From Pseudomonas peradeniyensis (GTDB taxonomy: Bacteria; Pseudomonadota; Gammaproteobacteria; Pseudomonadales; Pseudomonadaceae): 64,000 bases of DNA. Below are positions 30,801 to 38,745 of the stretch, piece after piece. The notes beneath the pieces were generated by a model. That model searched no databases, was not told the DNA's origin, and saw only the letters and a program-made list of their open reading frames with translations. How positions within the stretch are numbered: the first letter of the stretch is position 1; each line of letters opens with the position of its first letter. The translations under genes were made by a program, and so were the position numbers. The DNA is taken from NCBI RefSeq assembly GCF_014268935.2, contig NZ_JABWRJ020000005.1, positions 62,001 to 126,000 on the forward strand. The letters run 5' to 3'.

Positions 30801-32366
30801 ATGCGCATGAATTTGCCCGTCACCGAGCACGAAAGAACCTTTCCCCAAGACCAGCGGCTGATCTCCACCACCGACCTGAACAGCCGCATCACCTATTGCA
30901 ACGACGCATTCGTGGCCATCAGCGGGTTCACCTACGACGAACTGGTCGGCCAGCCGCACAACCTGGTGCGTCACCCCGACATGCCGCCGGCGGTCTTCGG
31001 GCATATGTGGGACACCATCAAGCAAGGCAAACCCTGGATGGGCGTGGTCAAGAACCGCGCCAAGAACGGCGACTTCTACTGGGTCAGCGCCTACGTCACG
31101 GCGGTGTACGAGAATGGCCGCATCAGCGGCTACGAGTCGGTGCGCTCGGTGCCGACCCGGGAGCAGATCCGCCGGGCCGAGAAGTTGTACGCCCGGCTGC
31201 GGGCAGGGCGCTCGCCGGTGCCGCTGGCGGCGCGGCTCGGTTATGGAGTCGGCCATGGCTGGCCGCTGATCGGCGCGGGCTTGCTGTCGGCCGCCGCCTA
31301 CCTGTGGCTGCCCCCCTATGCGGCATTGGGTGTGCTGATGGCCAGCCTGCTGGCGGCCTGGTACGTGGTCGAGCACCGGCAGAACCAGTCGATCCGGCGC
31401 ACTCTGCAGGAGCACCCCAAGGCCTTCACCAGCCCGTTGGTGGCGCTGACTTACAGCGACAATCCCGGGCTGCAGGGCCAGCTCGACCTGGCGATCATCA
31501 GCGAGGAGGCGCGCCTGCAGACCGCGCTGACGCGCCTGGTGGACGCCGGTGTCGGGGTCAAGTCGCGGGCCGCGCAGTCCGCCGACCTGTCCGATGCCCA
31601 GGCGCAGATGCTCGACCGCCAGCGCAGCGAGACCGACCAGTCGGCCACCGCCATCGCGCAGATGGCGGCAACCATCCAGCAGGTCACCCACAACGTGCAG
31701 AGCACCGCCCATGCCGCCAGCGACGCCGACCAGCTGGCCCAGCAGGGCAGCGACCTGGCGCAGCAGAGCCTGCGCGCCATGGGCAGCATGAGCGAGGCGG
31801 TGAGCGACATCGGCCAGGCGGTCAACGCCCTGGCCGAGCAGACCCAGTCGATCGGCAGCGTGGTGGATGTGATCACCTCGATCGCCGAGCAGACCAACCT
31901 GCTGGCGCTCAATGCCGCCATCGAGGCGGCGCGGGCCGGCGAGCAGGGCCGGGGCTTCGCCGTGGTGGCGGACGAGGTGCGTTCGCTGGCGCAGCGCACC
32001 CGCGCCTCGACCGAGGAGATCCACCACATCATCTCCACCCTGCGCTCCGGTGCCGATCGCGCGGTGGCCAGCGCCAGCCGGGGCCAGCAGATCTCCAGCG
32101 ACAGTGTGCACAGCGTCGAGGCGGTGCAGGCGGCGTTGTCGGGGATCGCCCAGGCGGTCAGCCGCATCACCGGCATGAGCCAGCAGATGGCCACGGCGTC
32201 CGAGCAGCAGAGCCATGTCGCCGAGGACATCAACCAGCAGATCGTGCGCATCGCCCATTTGTGCGACGAGAGCGCGGGGCAGGCCAGGCAGGGGGCCGAG
32301 ATCAGCCAGGACCTGGAGCGCATGGCGGAGTACCTGCACAGCCTGGCGGAGCGGTTCAACCGCTGA
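30801..32366 (+). CDS. aer: Aer-type aerotaxis receptor (PAS-MCP)
   Basis: 521 residues, the length I recall for Pseudomonas Aer. The ATG at 30801 was chosen by homology of MRMNLPVTEHERTFPQDQRL. A PAS domain (about 20-120) contains the flavin-binding pattern ITYCNDAFVAISGF and NLVRHPDMPP. One membrane hairpin (about 150-195, GAGLLSAAAYLWLPPYAALG) follows. A cytoplasmic chemotaxis signalling domain has its tip at EQTNLLALNAAIEAARAGEQ. It senses redox or oxygen through bound FAD and signals to CheA/CheW. Pseudomonas putida carries several Aer paralogues, so this need not be the main one. The gene stands alone after gbuR. Confidence 0.87.
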   Translation: MRMNLPVTEHERTFPQDQRLISTTDLNSRITYCNDAFVAISGFTYDELVGQPHNLVRHPDMPPAVFGHMWDTIKQGKPWMGVVKNRAKNGDFYWVSAYVTAVYENGRISGYESVRSVPTREQIRRAEKLYARLRAGRSPVPLAARLGYGVGHGWPLIGAGLLSAAAYLWLPPYAALGVLMASLLAAWYVVEHRQNQSIRRTLQEHPKAFTSPLVALTYSDNPGLQGQLDLAIISEEARLQTALTRLVDAGVGVKSRAAQSADLSDAQAQMLDRQRSETDQSATAIAQMAATIQQVTHNVQSTAHAASDADQLAQQGSDLAQQSLRAMGSMSEAVSDIGQAVNALAEQTQSIGSVVDVITSIAEQTNLLALNAAIEAARAGEQGRGFAVVADEVRSLAQRTRASTEEIHHIISTLRSGADRAVASASRGQQISSDSVHSVEAVQAALSGIAQAVSRITGMSQQMATASEQQSHVAEDINQQIVRIAHLCDESAGQARQGAEISQDLERMAEYLHSLAERFNR

Positions 32367-32387
32367 AGTTGGACCGTGTGAGCGGGG

Positions 32388-32452
32388 CGTGGGAGCGGGC
32401 TTGCCCCGCGATTGCAGTGCTGGCTTTGTCGCGGGGCAAGCCCGCTCCCACG
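32388..32452. repeat. REP pair (inverted), GCGGGGCAAG subtype
   Basis: Two inverted copies of the REP sequence (TGGGAGCGGGCTTGCCCCGC and its complement) face each other across about 25 bases, between the aer stop and the DTW-domain gene. Confidence 0.85.
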
Positions 32453-32515
32453 AACGCCTCGCAGCCCCCGGGGATGGCAACCCTGTGGCAAACTACCCGC
32501 CCCAAGGAGCCCCCC

Positions 32516-33115
32516 ATGCCCAGACCCCGTTGCGAGCGCTGCCAGCGCCCGCTCGCCTATTGCCTTTGCCCACTGATCCCGCACCTGGACAGCCGCACCC
32601 GCGTGGTCGTGCTGCAGCACCCCAGCGAAACCGCCCACGCCCTGAACACCGCACGCCTGGCGGCCCTTGGGCTGGTCAACGCCGAGCTGCGGATCGGCGA
32701 GGTGTTCGACGACCTGCATACGCTGCTGGCCACGCCGGGCTATCGACCCGTGTTGCTGTTCCCCGGTGATGAAGCCGAGGTCCTGCAAGGCTATGGTCAA
32801 GACGTCGACCTGCCGTTGATGCTGATCGTGCCGGATGGTACATGGCGCAAGGCGCGCAAGATGCTGTACCTGAACCCGCTGCTCGAGGCGCTGCCGCGGG
32901 TGACCCTGGGCAACGTCCCACCCTCACGCTATCGGCTGCGCAAGGCACCGGAGCCGGGGGCCTTGTCGACCCTGGAGGCAGTGGTGCAGGCGTTGAATGT
33001 GTTGGAGGCACCGAGCGGTTTCGCTGCTTTGTTGAGGCCTTTTGAAGCGCTGATCGAGGGGCAGATCAGCGCGATGGGGCAGGAGACGTTCGAACGTAAT
33101 CATGGCGAAAAGTGA
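32516..33115 (+). CDS. DTW-domain tRNA-uridine aminocarboxypropyltransferase
   Basis: 199 residues. AAGGAG stands 6 bases before the ATG at 32516. A four-Cys zinc cluster at the N-terminus (RCERCQRPLAYCLC) precedes a SPOUT-like domain with the family motif PDGTW, and a final basic pair of helices (RYRLRKAPEPGALSTLEA). Members (TapT/YfiP, TapA/B in E. coli) transfer the aminocarboxypropyl group of S-adenosylmethionine to uridine 47 of tRNA, making acp3U. Here D and T are replaced in part (DGTW versus DTW), a common variation. The 200-base gap after it holds nothing recognisable. Confidence 0.82.
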   Translation: MPRPRCERCQRPLAYCLCPLIPHLDSRTRVVVLQHPSETAHALNTARLAALGLVNAELRIGEVFDDLHTLLATPGYRPVLLFPGDEAEVLQGYGQDVDLPLMLIVPDGTWRKARKMLYLNPLLEALPRVTLGNVPPSRYRLRKAPEPGALSTLEAVVQALNVLEAPSGFAALLRPFEALIEGQISAMGQETFERNHGEK

Positions 33116-33318
33116 CCACTACGCCGATCAGCAGCACCCTGTTTTGGTTCACTGGCAGGGGCGCGTTCGCCGGTGAAGCCCTGATCTGGGGCGTGGCCGC
33201 CGCCTGCTGCGACCCCTGCACACCTCGTCCCGCCTGAGGTGCCGTGTTTCCGGCACTGCTATTGCTAGGTCAACCATGCATCGATAACGGACAAGCATTG
33301 CGTGGTGAGGAACTGATT

Positions 33319-34728
33319 ATGCCTCGGGCCTTTTTCAATGAGATGTACGATGCGGCGGGTGATTGCCGGCCTCATTATCAGGCGTTTGCGCGCTGGCTGG
33401 CCGACACGCCGTTGGAGTTGCTCGAGCAGCGGCGTCGCGAGGCGGACCTGCTGTTTCACCGGGCAGGCATCACGTTCACCTTGTACGGCGATGAGCAGGG
33501 TACCGAGCGGCTGATCCCCTTCGATATCATTCCGCGCAGCATCAAGGCCAGCGAGTGGCAGGTCGTGGAGCGTGGCTGCATCCAGCGGGTGCAGGCGCTG
33601 AACCTGTTCCTCGAGGATATCTACCACGACCAGCGGATCCTCAAGCAAGGCATCATCCCACCGGAGCAGGTACTGGCCAACGACGGTTACCAGGTGGCCA
33701 TGCAGGGGCTGGACCTGCACCGAGGCATCTATGCGCACATCGCCGGTGTCGATCTGGTGCGCGATGGCGACGGCAGCTACTACGTCCTGGAAGACAACCT
33801 GCGCACGCCGAGCGGCGTGAGCTACATGCTCGAAGATCGCAAGATGATGATGCGGCTGTTCCCGGAGCTGTTCGCCGCCCAGCGGGTGGCGCCCATCGAC
33901 CATTATCCGAATCTGTTGCTGGACACCCTCAAGCGCTCAAGCCCGCTGGACAATCCCACCACCGTGGTGCTGACTCCGGGCCGCTTCAACAGTGCCTATT
34001 TCGAGCATGCCTTCCTGGCGCGGGAAATGGGTGTGGAACTGGTGGAGGGCGCTGACCTTTTCGTGCGTGACAACCGGGTGTTCATGCGTACCACGTCAGG
34101 CCCGCAGGCGGTCGATGTGATCTACCGCCGGCTGGACGATGCCTTCCTCGATCCGCTGACGTTCAATCCGGACTCGCTGCTGGGCGTGCCAGGACTGATC
34201 ACGGCCTACCGGGCCGGCAATGTTGTGCTGGCCAACGCCGTGGGCACCGGAGTGGCTGACGACAAGTCGATCTACCCGTATGTCGACGACATGATCCGCT
34301 TCTACCTGAGCGAAGAGCCGATTCTCAAGAACGTGCCCACCTGGCAATGTCGCAAGCCTGCGGAGTTGTCCCATGTGCTGGCCAATCTGGCGGACCTGGT
34401 GGTCAAGGAAACCCAAGGGTCCGGTGGCTACGGCATGTTGGTCGGGCCGGCCGCCAGCACGGCGGAAATCGAAGCGTTCCGAGCCCGTATCAAGGCGCGA
34501 CCCCATGCGTACATCGCACAGCCCACGCTGTGCCTATCCACTTGCCCGACCTTTGTCGAGAGTGGCATATCGCCGAGGCATATCGACCTGCGCCCGTTTG
34601 TGCTGTCAGGCAAGGAAACCCGCCTGGTGCCAGGTGGCCTGACCCGCGTGGCGCTGCGTGAAGGCTCGCTGGTGGTCAATTCTTCCCAGGGCGGCGGCAC
34701 CAAGGACACCTGGGTGGTGGAGGACTGA
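33319..34728 (+). CDS. Circularly permuted ATP-grasp protein (Anbu cluster)
   Basis: 469 residues. The ATG at 33319 follows GAGGAA. The sequence begins PRAFFNEMYDAAGDCRPHYQ and holds the YYVLEDNLRTPSGVSYMLED block and the final SSQGGGTKDTWVVED, which mark COG2308 permuted ATP-grasp ligases. In established genomic studies this family is encoded beside alpha-E, transglutaminase and Anbu genes, exactly as seen here. It probably forms a peptide-like or amide bond using ATP; the substrate is unknown. It is the first gene of a four-gene unit, and its stop is 4 bases before the next start. Confidence 0.9.
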   Translation: MPRAFFNEMYDAAGDCRPHYQAFARWLADTPLELLEQRRREADLLFHRAGITFTLYGDEQGTERLIPFDIIPRSIKASEWQVVERGCIQRVQALNLFLEDIYHDQRILKQGIIPPEQVLANDGYQVAMQGLDLHRGIYAHIAGVDLVRDGDGSYYVLEDNLRTPSGVSYMLEDRKMMMRLFPELFAAQRVAPIDHYPNLLLDTLKRSSPLDNPTTVVLTPGRFNSAYFEHAFLAREMGVELVEGADLFVRDNRVFMRTTSGPQAVDVIYRRLDDAFLDPLTFNPDSLLGVPGLITAYRAGNVVLANAVGTGVADDKSIYPYVDDMIRFYLSEEPILKNVPTWQCRKPAELSHVLANLADLVVKETQGSGGYGMLVGPAASTAEIEAFRARIKARPHAYIAQPTLCLSTCPTFVESGISPRHIDLRPFVLSGKETRLVPGGLTRVALREGSLVVNSSQGGGTKDTWVVED

Positions 34729-34731
34729 ATC

Positions 34732-35682
34732 ATGCTTTCAAGAACGGCTGCCGACCTGTATTGGATGTCCCGTTACCTTGAGCGCGCGGAGAACCTCGCA
34801 CGCATGCTCGAAGTCAGCTATTCGCTTTCGCTGATGCCGCAGGCGGGGCGTAGCGATGGCCGCGCCGAGCTGGCGATGTCGCTGTTGGCGGCCGGAACGC
34901 TGGACGATTATCACCGTCGCCATGGTGAACTCAACGTCGAGTACATGCTGCATTTTTTCGCTCTGGACGAACGCAACCCCGGCAGCATCTATTGTTGCCT
35001 GCGCGCGGCTCGCAGCAATGCGCATGCCGTGCGCGGGCGGATCACTGCTGACATGTGGGAGAACATCAACGCTACATGGCTCGAGATGCGCAACATCGCC
35101 GACAAGGGCCTGGCACGCTACGGCATCAACTCTTTCTGCGAATGGGTCAAGGAGCGTTCGCATCTGTTCCGCGGAGCCACCGCCGGCACCATTATGCGCA
35201 ATGACGCCTATGGCTTCATCCGGTTGGGCACCTTCCTCGAACGGGCCGACAACACGCTGCGCCTGTTGGATGCGCGCTACGAAATGTTTGGTGAGGAGTC
35301 CGAGGAGGTCAGTGACAATTCGGCCCGTGGCTATTACCAATGGAGTGCCTTGCTGCGGGCGCTGTCCTCCTTCGAGGCGTTCAATGAAATCTACCGCACG
35401 GCTCCCGGTGCCGAGCAGGTGTCGGAGATGTTGTTGCTACGCGCGGACGTACCGCGTTCGCTGCATGCCTGCGTCGAGGAGCTGGCACAGCTGCTGGCCG
35501 GCCTGCCGGGCGACAACGGGCGTCCGGCGCAACGCCTCGCGGCAGAGCTGAGTGCGCGGTTGCGCTTTACCGGTATCGAGGAAATTCTCGCGTCCGGATT
35601 GCATCAGTGGCTGAACCATCACATTGGCCAGATCAATCATCTGGGGCAGAGCGTTCACGATTCCTATCTGGAGGTAGTATGA
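34732..35682 (+). CDS. Alpha-E domain protein (Anbu cluster)
   Basis: 316 residues. It begins MLSRTAADLYWMSRYLERAE and contains a helical bundle with conserved Glu and Arg residues (RLGTFLERADNTLRLLDARY), typical of the alpha-E family (COG2307/DUF403). GGAGG lies 8 bases upstream, inside the previous gene's end. Its catalytic role is unknown; the constant partnership with ATP-grasp suggests one enzyme complex. Its last four bases overlap the transglutaminase start (ATGA), so translation is coupled. Confidence 0.9.
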   Translation: MLSRTAADLYWMSRYLERAENLARMLEVSYSLSLMPQAGRSDGRAELAMSLLAAGTLDDYHRRHGELNVEYMLHFFALDERNPGSIYCCLRAARSNAHAVRGRITADMWENINATWLEMRNIADKGLARYGINSFCEWVKERSHLFRGATAGTIMRNDAYGFIRLGTFLERADNTLRLLDARYEMFGEESEEVSDNSARGYYQWSALLRALSSFEAFNEIYRTAPGAEQVSEMLLLRADVPRSLHACVEELAQLLAGLPGDNGRPAQRLAAELSARLRFTGIEEILASGLHQWLNHHIGQINHLGQSVHDSYLEVV

Positions 35683-36476
35683 GACTGTCCATTCGTCACG
35701 ACACCACCTATCACTATTCCGACGATGTCTGCATGAGCATTCAGCTGCTGCGACTGACGCCCCAGAGCAGCGAACGCCAGCGCGTCCTGCAATGGCAGCT
35801 GGAATTGCCGCGCCCGGTAGGCAGCCAACTTGATCCTTATGGCAACGTCCTGCACGTGCTGACGCTCGACGAACCCCATGGTGCGTTGATGCTGAGCGCC
35901 CATGGCGAGGTGGAGATCGACCAGACCCTGGAGGTGGAGCACGACACACGATCGGCCTTGCCCTTCCTGCGCTCGAGCAAGCTCAGCAGCCCCGACGAGG
36001 CGTTGCATGATTTCGCCGTGCGCCACTGTGGCAGTCGTCGTGATCGGACGGCGCTGATCGAGTTGATGAACGGATTGGCCGATCACATGGCCTACAGCCC
36101 TGGTTCGACGGCGGTCGATACCGTGGCCGCCGAGGCGTTCGCCAACCGCGCCGGAGTCTGCCAGGACCATACCCACGCTTTTCTCGCCTGTGCCCGCAGC
36201 CTGGGCGTGCCGGCGCGCTATGTGTCAGGCTACCTGTGCACCGAGGACGAGAACCATCTGGCCAGTCATGCCTGGGCCGAGGCCTGGCTCGACGATGGCT
36301 GGTACAGCTTCGATGTGACCAACCGTCTGGCTCGGCCCGAGCGCCACCTGAAACTGGCGGTGGGGCATGATTACCTGGACGCTTGCCCGGTACGCGGCAT
36401 GCGCCGTGGCGGGGGGATCGAGTCGATGCAGGCGCAGGTTCTGGTCAGCTCCAAGCCACAGTCTCAGCAGCAATAG
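35679..36476 (+). CDS. Transglutaminase-like cysteine protein (Anbu cluster)
   Basis: 265 residues. The start at 35679 overlaps the alpha-E stop. An N-terminal beta domain (MRLSIRHDTTYHYSDDVCMS) precedes the transglutaminase core. The catalytic Cys lies in AGVCQDHTHAFLACARSLGV, the His in SHAWAEAWLDDGWYSFDVTN, and the Asp at the end of the same stretch (FDVTN). Such proteins act as peptidases or acyltransferases. The gene belongs to the Anbu operon. The next gene follows after 32 bases. Confidence 0.9.
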   Translation: MRLSIRHDTTYHYSDDVCMSIQLLRLTPQSSERQRVLQWQLELPRPVGSQLDPYGNVLHVLTLDEPHGALMLSAHGEVEIDQTLEVEHDTRSALPFLRSSKLSSPDEALHDFAVRHCGSRRDRTALIELMNGLADHMAYSPGSTAVDTVAAEAFANRAGVCQDHTHAFLACARSLGVPARYVSGYLCTEDENHLASHAWAEAWLDDGWYSFDVTNRLARPERHLKLAVGHDYLDACPVRGMRRGGGIESMQAQVLVSSKPQSQQQ

Positions 36477-36508
36477 CGACACTTCCTACCTCTGCATGAG
36501 TTAGCACC

Positions 36509-37240
36509 ATGACGTACTGCGTTGCGATGCACCTGGCCGATGGGCTGGTGTTCATTTCGGATTCACGGACCAATGCGGGGATCGACCAGATATCGACGTT
36601 TCGCAAGCTGTTCGTTTTCAACCGCTCGGGCGAGCGTGTGATTGTGCTGCAGACCGCCGGCAACCTGGCCACGTCGCAATCAGTGGTGAGCCTGCTCCGT
36701 CAGCGCTGCAACCAGGACGGCGCGCACCTATTGAACGTGCCGACGCTGTATGACGCCACGGCGCTGGTGGCCGAGACCATCCGCGAGGTGATCGCCCGCG
36801 ACTGCACCAAACTGTCAGGCAAGGTCGACCTGGGCTGTTCGTTCCTGGTGGGCGGGCAGATCGCCGAGCAGCCCATGGGGGTGTACAACATCTATCCCCA
36901 GGGTAATTTCATCCAGGCCACGGAAGATACGCCGTTCATGCAACTGGGCGAGAGCAAGTACGGCAGGCCGATCCTTGATCGCAACCTGCTGTATCACACA
37001 CCGCTGGGCGAGGGATTGCGCTGTGGCCTGATTTCGTTCGATTCGACCATGCGCAGCAACCTGTCGGTGGGCATGCCACTGGATGTGCTGGTGTATCGCA
37101 AGGACAGCCTGGCTGCCAGCAACTGTCACCGGATCGGCACCCATGATCCCTATTTTCTGCGGATCCAGGCGCAATGGGCCGATGGTCTGCGGGATCTGCT
37201 CGCCGCGTTGCCGGAGCCGCCGGAGGTTTATATCCGCTGA
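36509..37240 (+). CDS. anbu: Anbu proteasome-like peptidase
   Basis: 243 residues, related to HslV and proteasome beta subunits. It begins MTYCVAMHLADGLVFISDSR, so Thr2 can become the N-terminal nucleophile after Met removal, as in known Anbu structures. A Ser-Asp-Ser-Arg motif follows. Further family features are VLQTAGNLATSQSV and IYPQGNFIQATEDTPFMQLG. Anbu forms open, helical rings rather than closed barrels. Its partners upstream (ATP-grasp, alpha-E, transglutaminase) are present and intact. The ribosome-binding site is weak. A gap of about 95 bases without a gene follows. Confidence 0.9.
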   Translation: MTYCVAMHLADGLVFISDSRTNAGIDQISTFRKLFVFNRSGERVIVLQTAGNLATSQSVVSLLRQRCNQDGAHLLNVPTLYDATALVAETIREVIARDCTKLSGKVDLGCSFLVGGQIAEQPMGVYNIYPQGNFIQATEDTPFMQLGESKYGRPILDRNLLYHTPLGEGLRCGLISFDSTMRSNLSVGMPLDVLVYRKDSLAASNCHRIGTHDPYFLRIQAQWADGLRDLLAALPEPPEVYIR

Positions 37241-37334
37241 GGGCGTTTGTCGGGGATAGGGGCGCACAACCGATCTCGCTGCGCTGATATCCCTGTCTGA
37301 GTGGGCTTGCCCGTGAAGGCGCCTCGATCGGCAT

Positions 37335-38690
37335 TCACCGCTCTCGCAACGCTTCGGTCCTGGCCTTGAGGACGGGTTTGAGCAGATAGTCCAGCACGCT
37401 CTTCTGCCCGGTGATGATATCCACCGTGGCCACCATCCCCGGAATGATCAGCAGCGGCTTGTTGTCCCCGCCCAGGTGGTTCTTGTCCGTGCGCACCTGG
37501 ATCAGGTAGAACGCATTGCCCTTGTCGTCGGTGACGGTATCCGCGCCGATCAGCTCCAGCTTGGCCTTGAGTCCGCCGTAGATGGTGTAGTCGTAGGCGC
37601 TGAACTTGACCATCGCGGTCTGCCCCGGGTGCAGGAATGCCACATCCTGGGGCCTTACCTTGGCCTCTATCAGCAGGTTGTCCTCGATCGGCACGATCTC
37701 CACCAGGTCGCTGCCGGGCTGGACCACGCCGCCGATGGTGTTGACCTTGAGCAGCTTGACGATGCCGCGTACCGGCGACACCACGGTGGTGCGGTTGACC
37801 CGGTCGTCGATGGCGATGCTGGTGGCGGTGATCTTCGACAGCTCCGTGCGCTTGTCGTTGAGCTCCTTGGCGGCGTCGGAGCGGAAGCTGGCGTCGGATT
37901 CCTGGATCTTGCTGCGGATTTCGGCGATCGCCGCCTCGGCGCGGGGGATCGCCAGGTTGGTGGCATTGAGCTGGCCGCGCGCCTCCACGCTGCGCTGCTT
38001 AAGGCGCAGGATCTCCACCGGGGAGATGGCGCCCTTGCCCACCAGCGGCGAGGACATGTCCAGCTCCTGCTGCAAAAGGCCCACGGCCGAACGGTATTGG
38101 TCGGCCTTGGAGCGGAACTCGGCCAGCTCCTGGGTCTTCTGCCGCAGTTGTTCGTTGAGGGTCTGCTTTTCGCTGGCCAGGCGCCGCTGGCGCGACTGGT
38201 ACAAGGCGATTTCGTCCTCGGCCACCTGCGGTGCCTTGCCGCGTACCTCGTCGGACGGCACGAAGGGGCGGCCGTCGGATTCGGCCGACAGGCGTTCGAC
38301 CTGGGCGGTCAGCGCATAGCGATCAGCCTCGCTCTCGCCCTTGTTCGACTTGAAGCGGGTGTCGTCCAGGCGCAGCAGGGTCGCGCCCTTGTCGACCATC
38401 TGCCCTTCGCGCACGAAGATCTCGGTGACGATGCCGCCCTCGAGGTTCTGCACCACCTGTACCTTGCTCGATGGGATGGCCTTGCCCTCGCCGACGGTGA
38501 CTTCGTCGAGCACCGCGAAATTGGCCCAGACCAGGGCCACCAGCAACAGGATCGCCGCCAGCCACACGGTCAGGCGCGACAGGCTGGGGGACTCCTGCAA
38601 GGTGGCGCCGGCCAGTTCCGGCATGTAGTCGCGTTCGGCGCGCTTGTCGGCGCCCTGGAGGTAGCTGCGCACGCTATGGCTGAGGGGCAT
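37335..38690 (-). CDS. Type I secretion membrane fusion protein (HlyD/LapC family)
   Basis: 451 residues. GGAGG precedes the ATG. A short cytoplasmic N-terminus precedes one membrane helix (TVWLAAILLLVALVWANFAV), then a lipoyl-type half (VQNLEGGIVTEIFVREGQMV), a long coiled coil (about 130-270, rich in Gln, Arg and Glu) and the C-terminal beta domain with the HlyD signature (SPVRGIVKLLKVNTIGGVV, then KFSAYDYTIYGGLKAKLELI). It links the inner-membrane ABC protein to the TolC-like channel. It is the last gene of the unit that exports the adhesin encoded divergently. Confidence 0.93.
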   Translation of the reverse strand: MPLSHSVRSYLQGADKRAERDYMPELAGATLQESPSLSRLTVWLAAILLLVALVWANFAVLDEVTVGEGKAIPSSKVQVVQNLEGGIVTEIFVREGQMVDKGATLLRLDDTRFKSNKGESEADRYALTAQVERLSAESDGRPFVPSDEVRGKAPQVAEDEIALYQSRQRRLASEKQTLNEQLRQKTQELAEFRSKADQYRSAVGLLQQELDMSSPLVGKGAISPVEILRLKQRSVEARGQLNATNLAIPRAEAAIAEIRSKIQESDASFRSDAAKELNDKRTELSKITATSIAIDDRVNRTTVVSPVRGIVKLLKVNTIGGVVQPGSDLVEIVPIEDNLLIEAKVRPQDVAFLHPGQTAMVKFSAYDYTIYGGLKAKLELIGADTVTDDKGNAFYLIQVRTDKNHLGGDNKPLLIIPGMVATVDIITGQKSVLDYLLKPVLKARTEALRER

Positions 38691-38718
38691 GTTCTACCTC
38701 CGATGCAGGCCGGGGCCT

Positions 38719-38736
38719 TTGTGGGAGCGGGCTTAG
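38719..38736. repeat. Single degenerate REP half-site
   Basis: TGTGGGAGCGGGCTTAG is half of the Pseudomonas REP sequence, without its partner, in the gap between the ABC and HlyD genes. Confidence 0.5.
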
Positions 38737-38745
38737 ATTGTTGGT

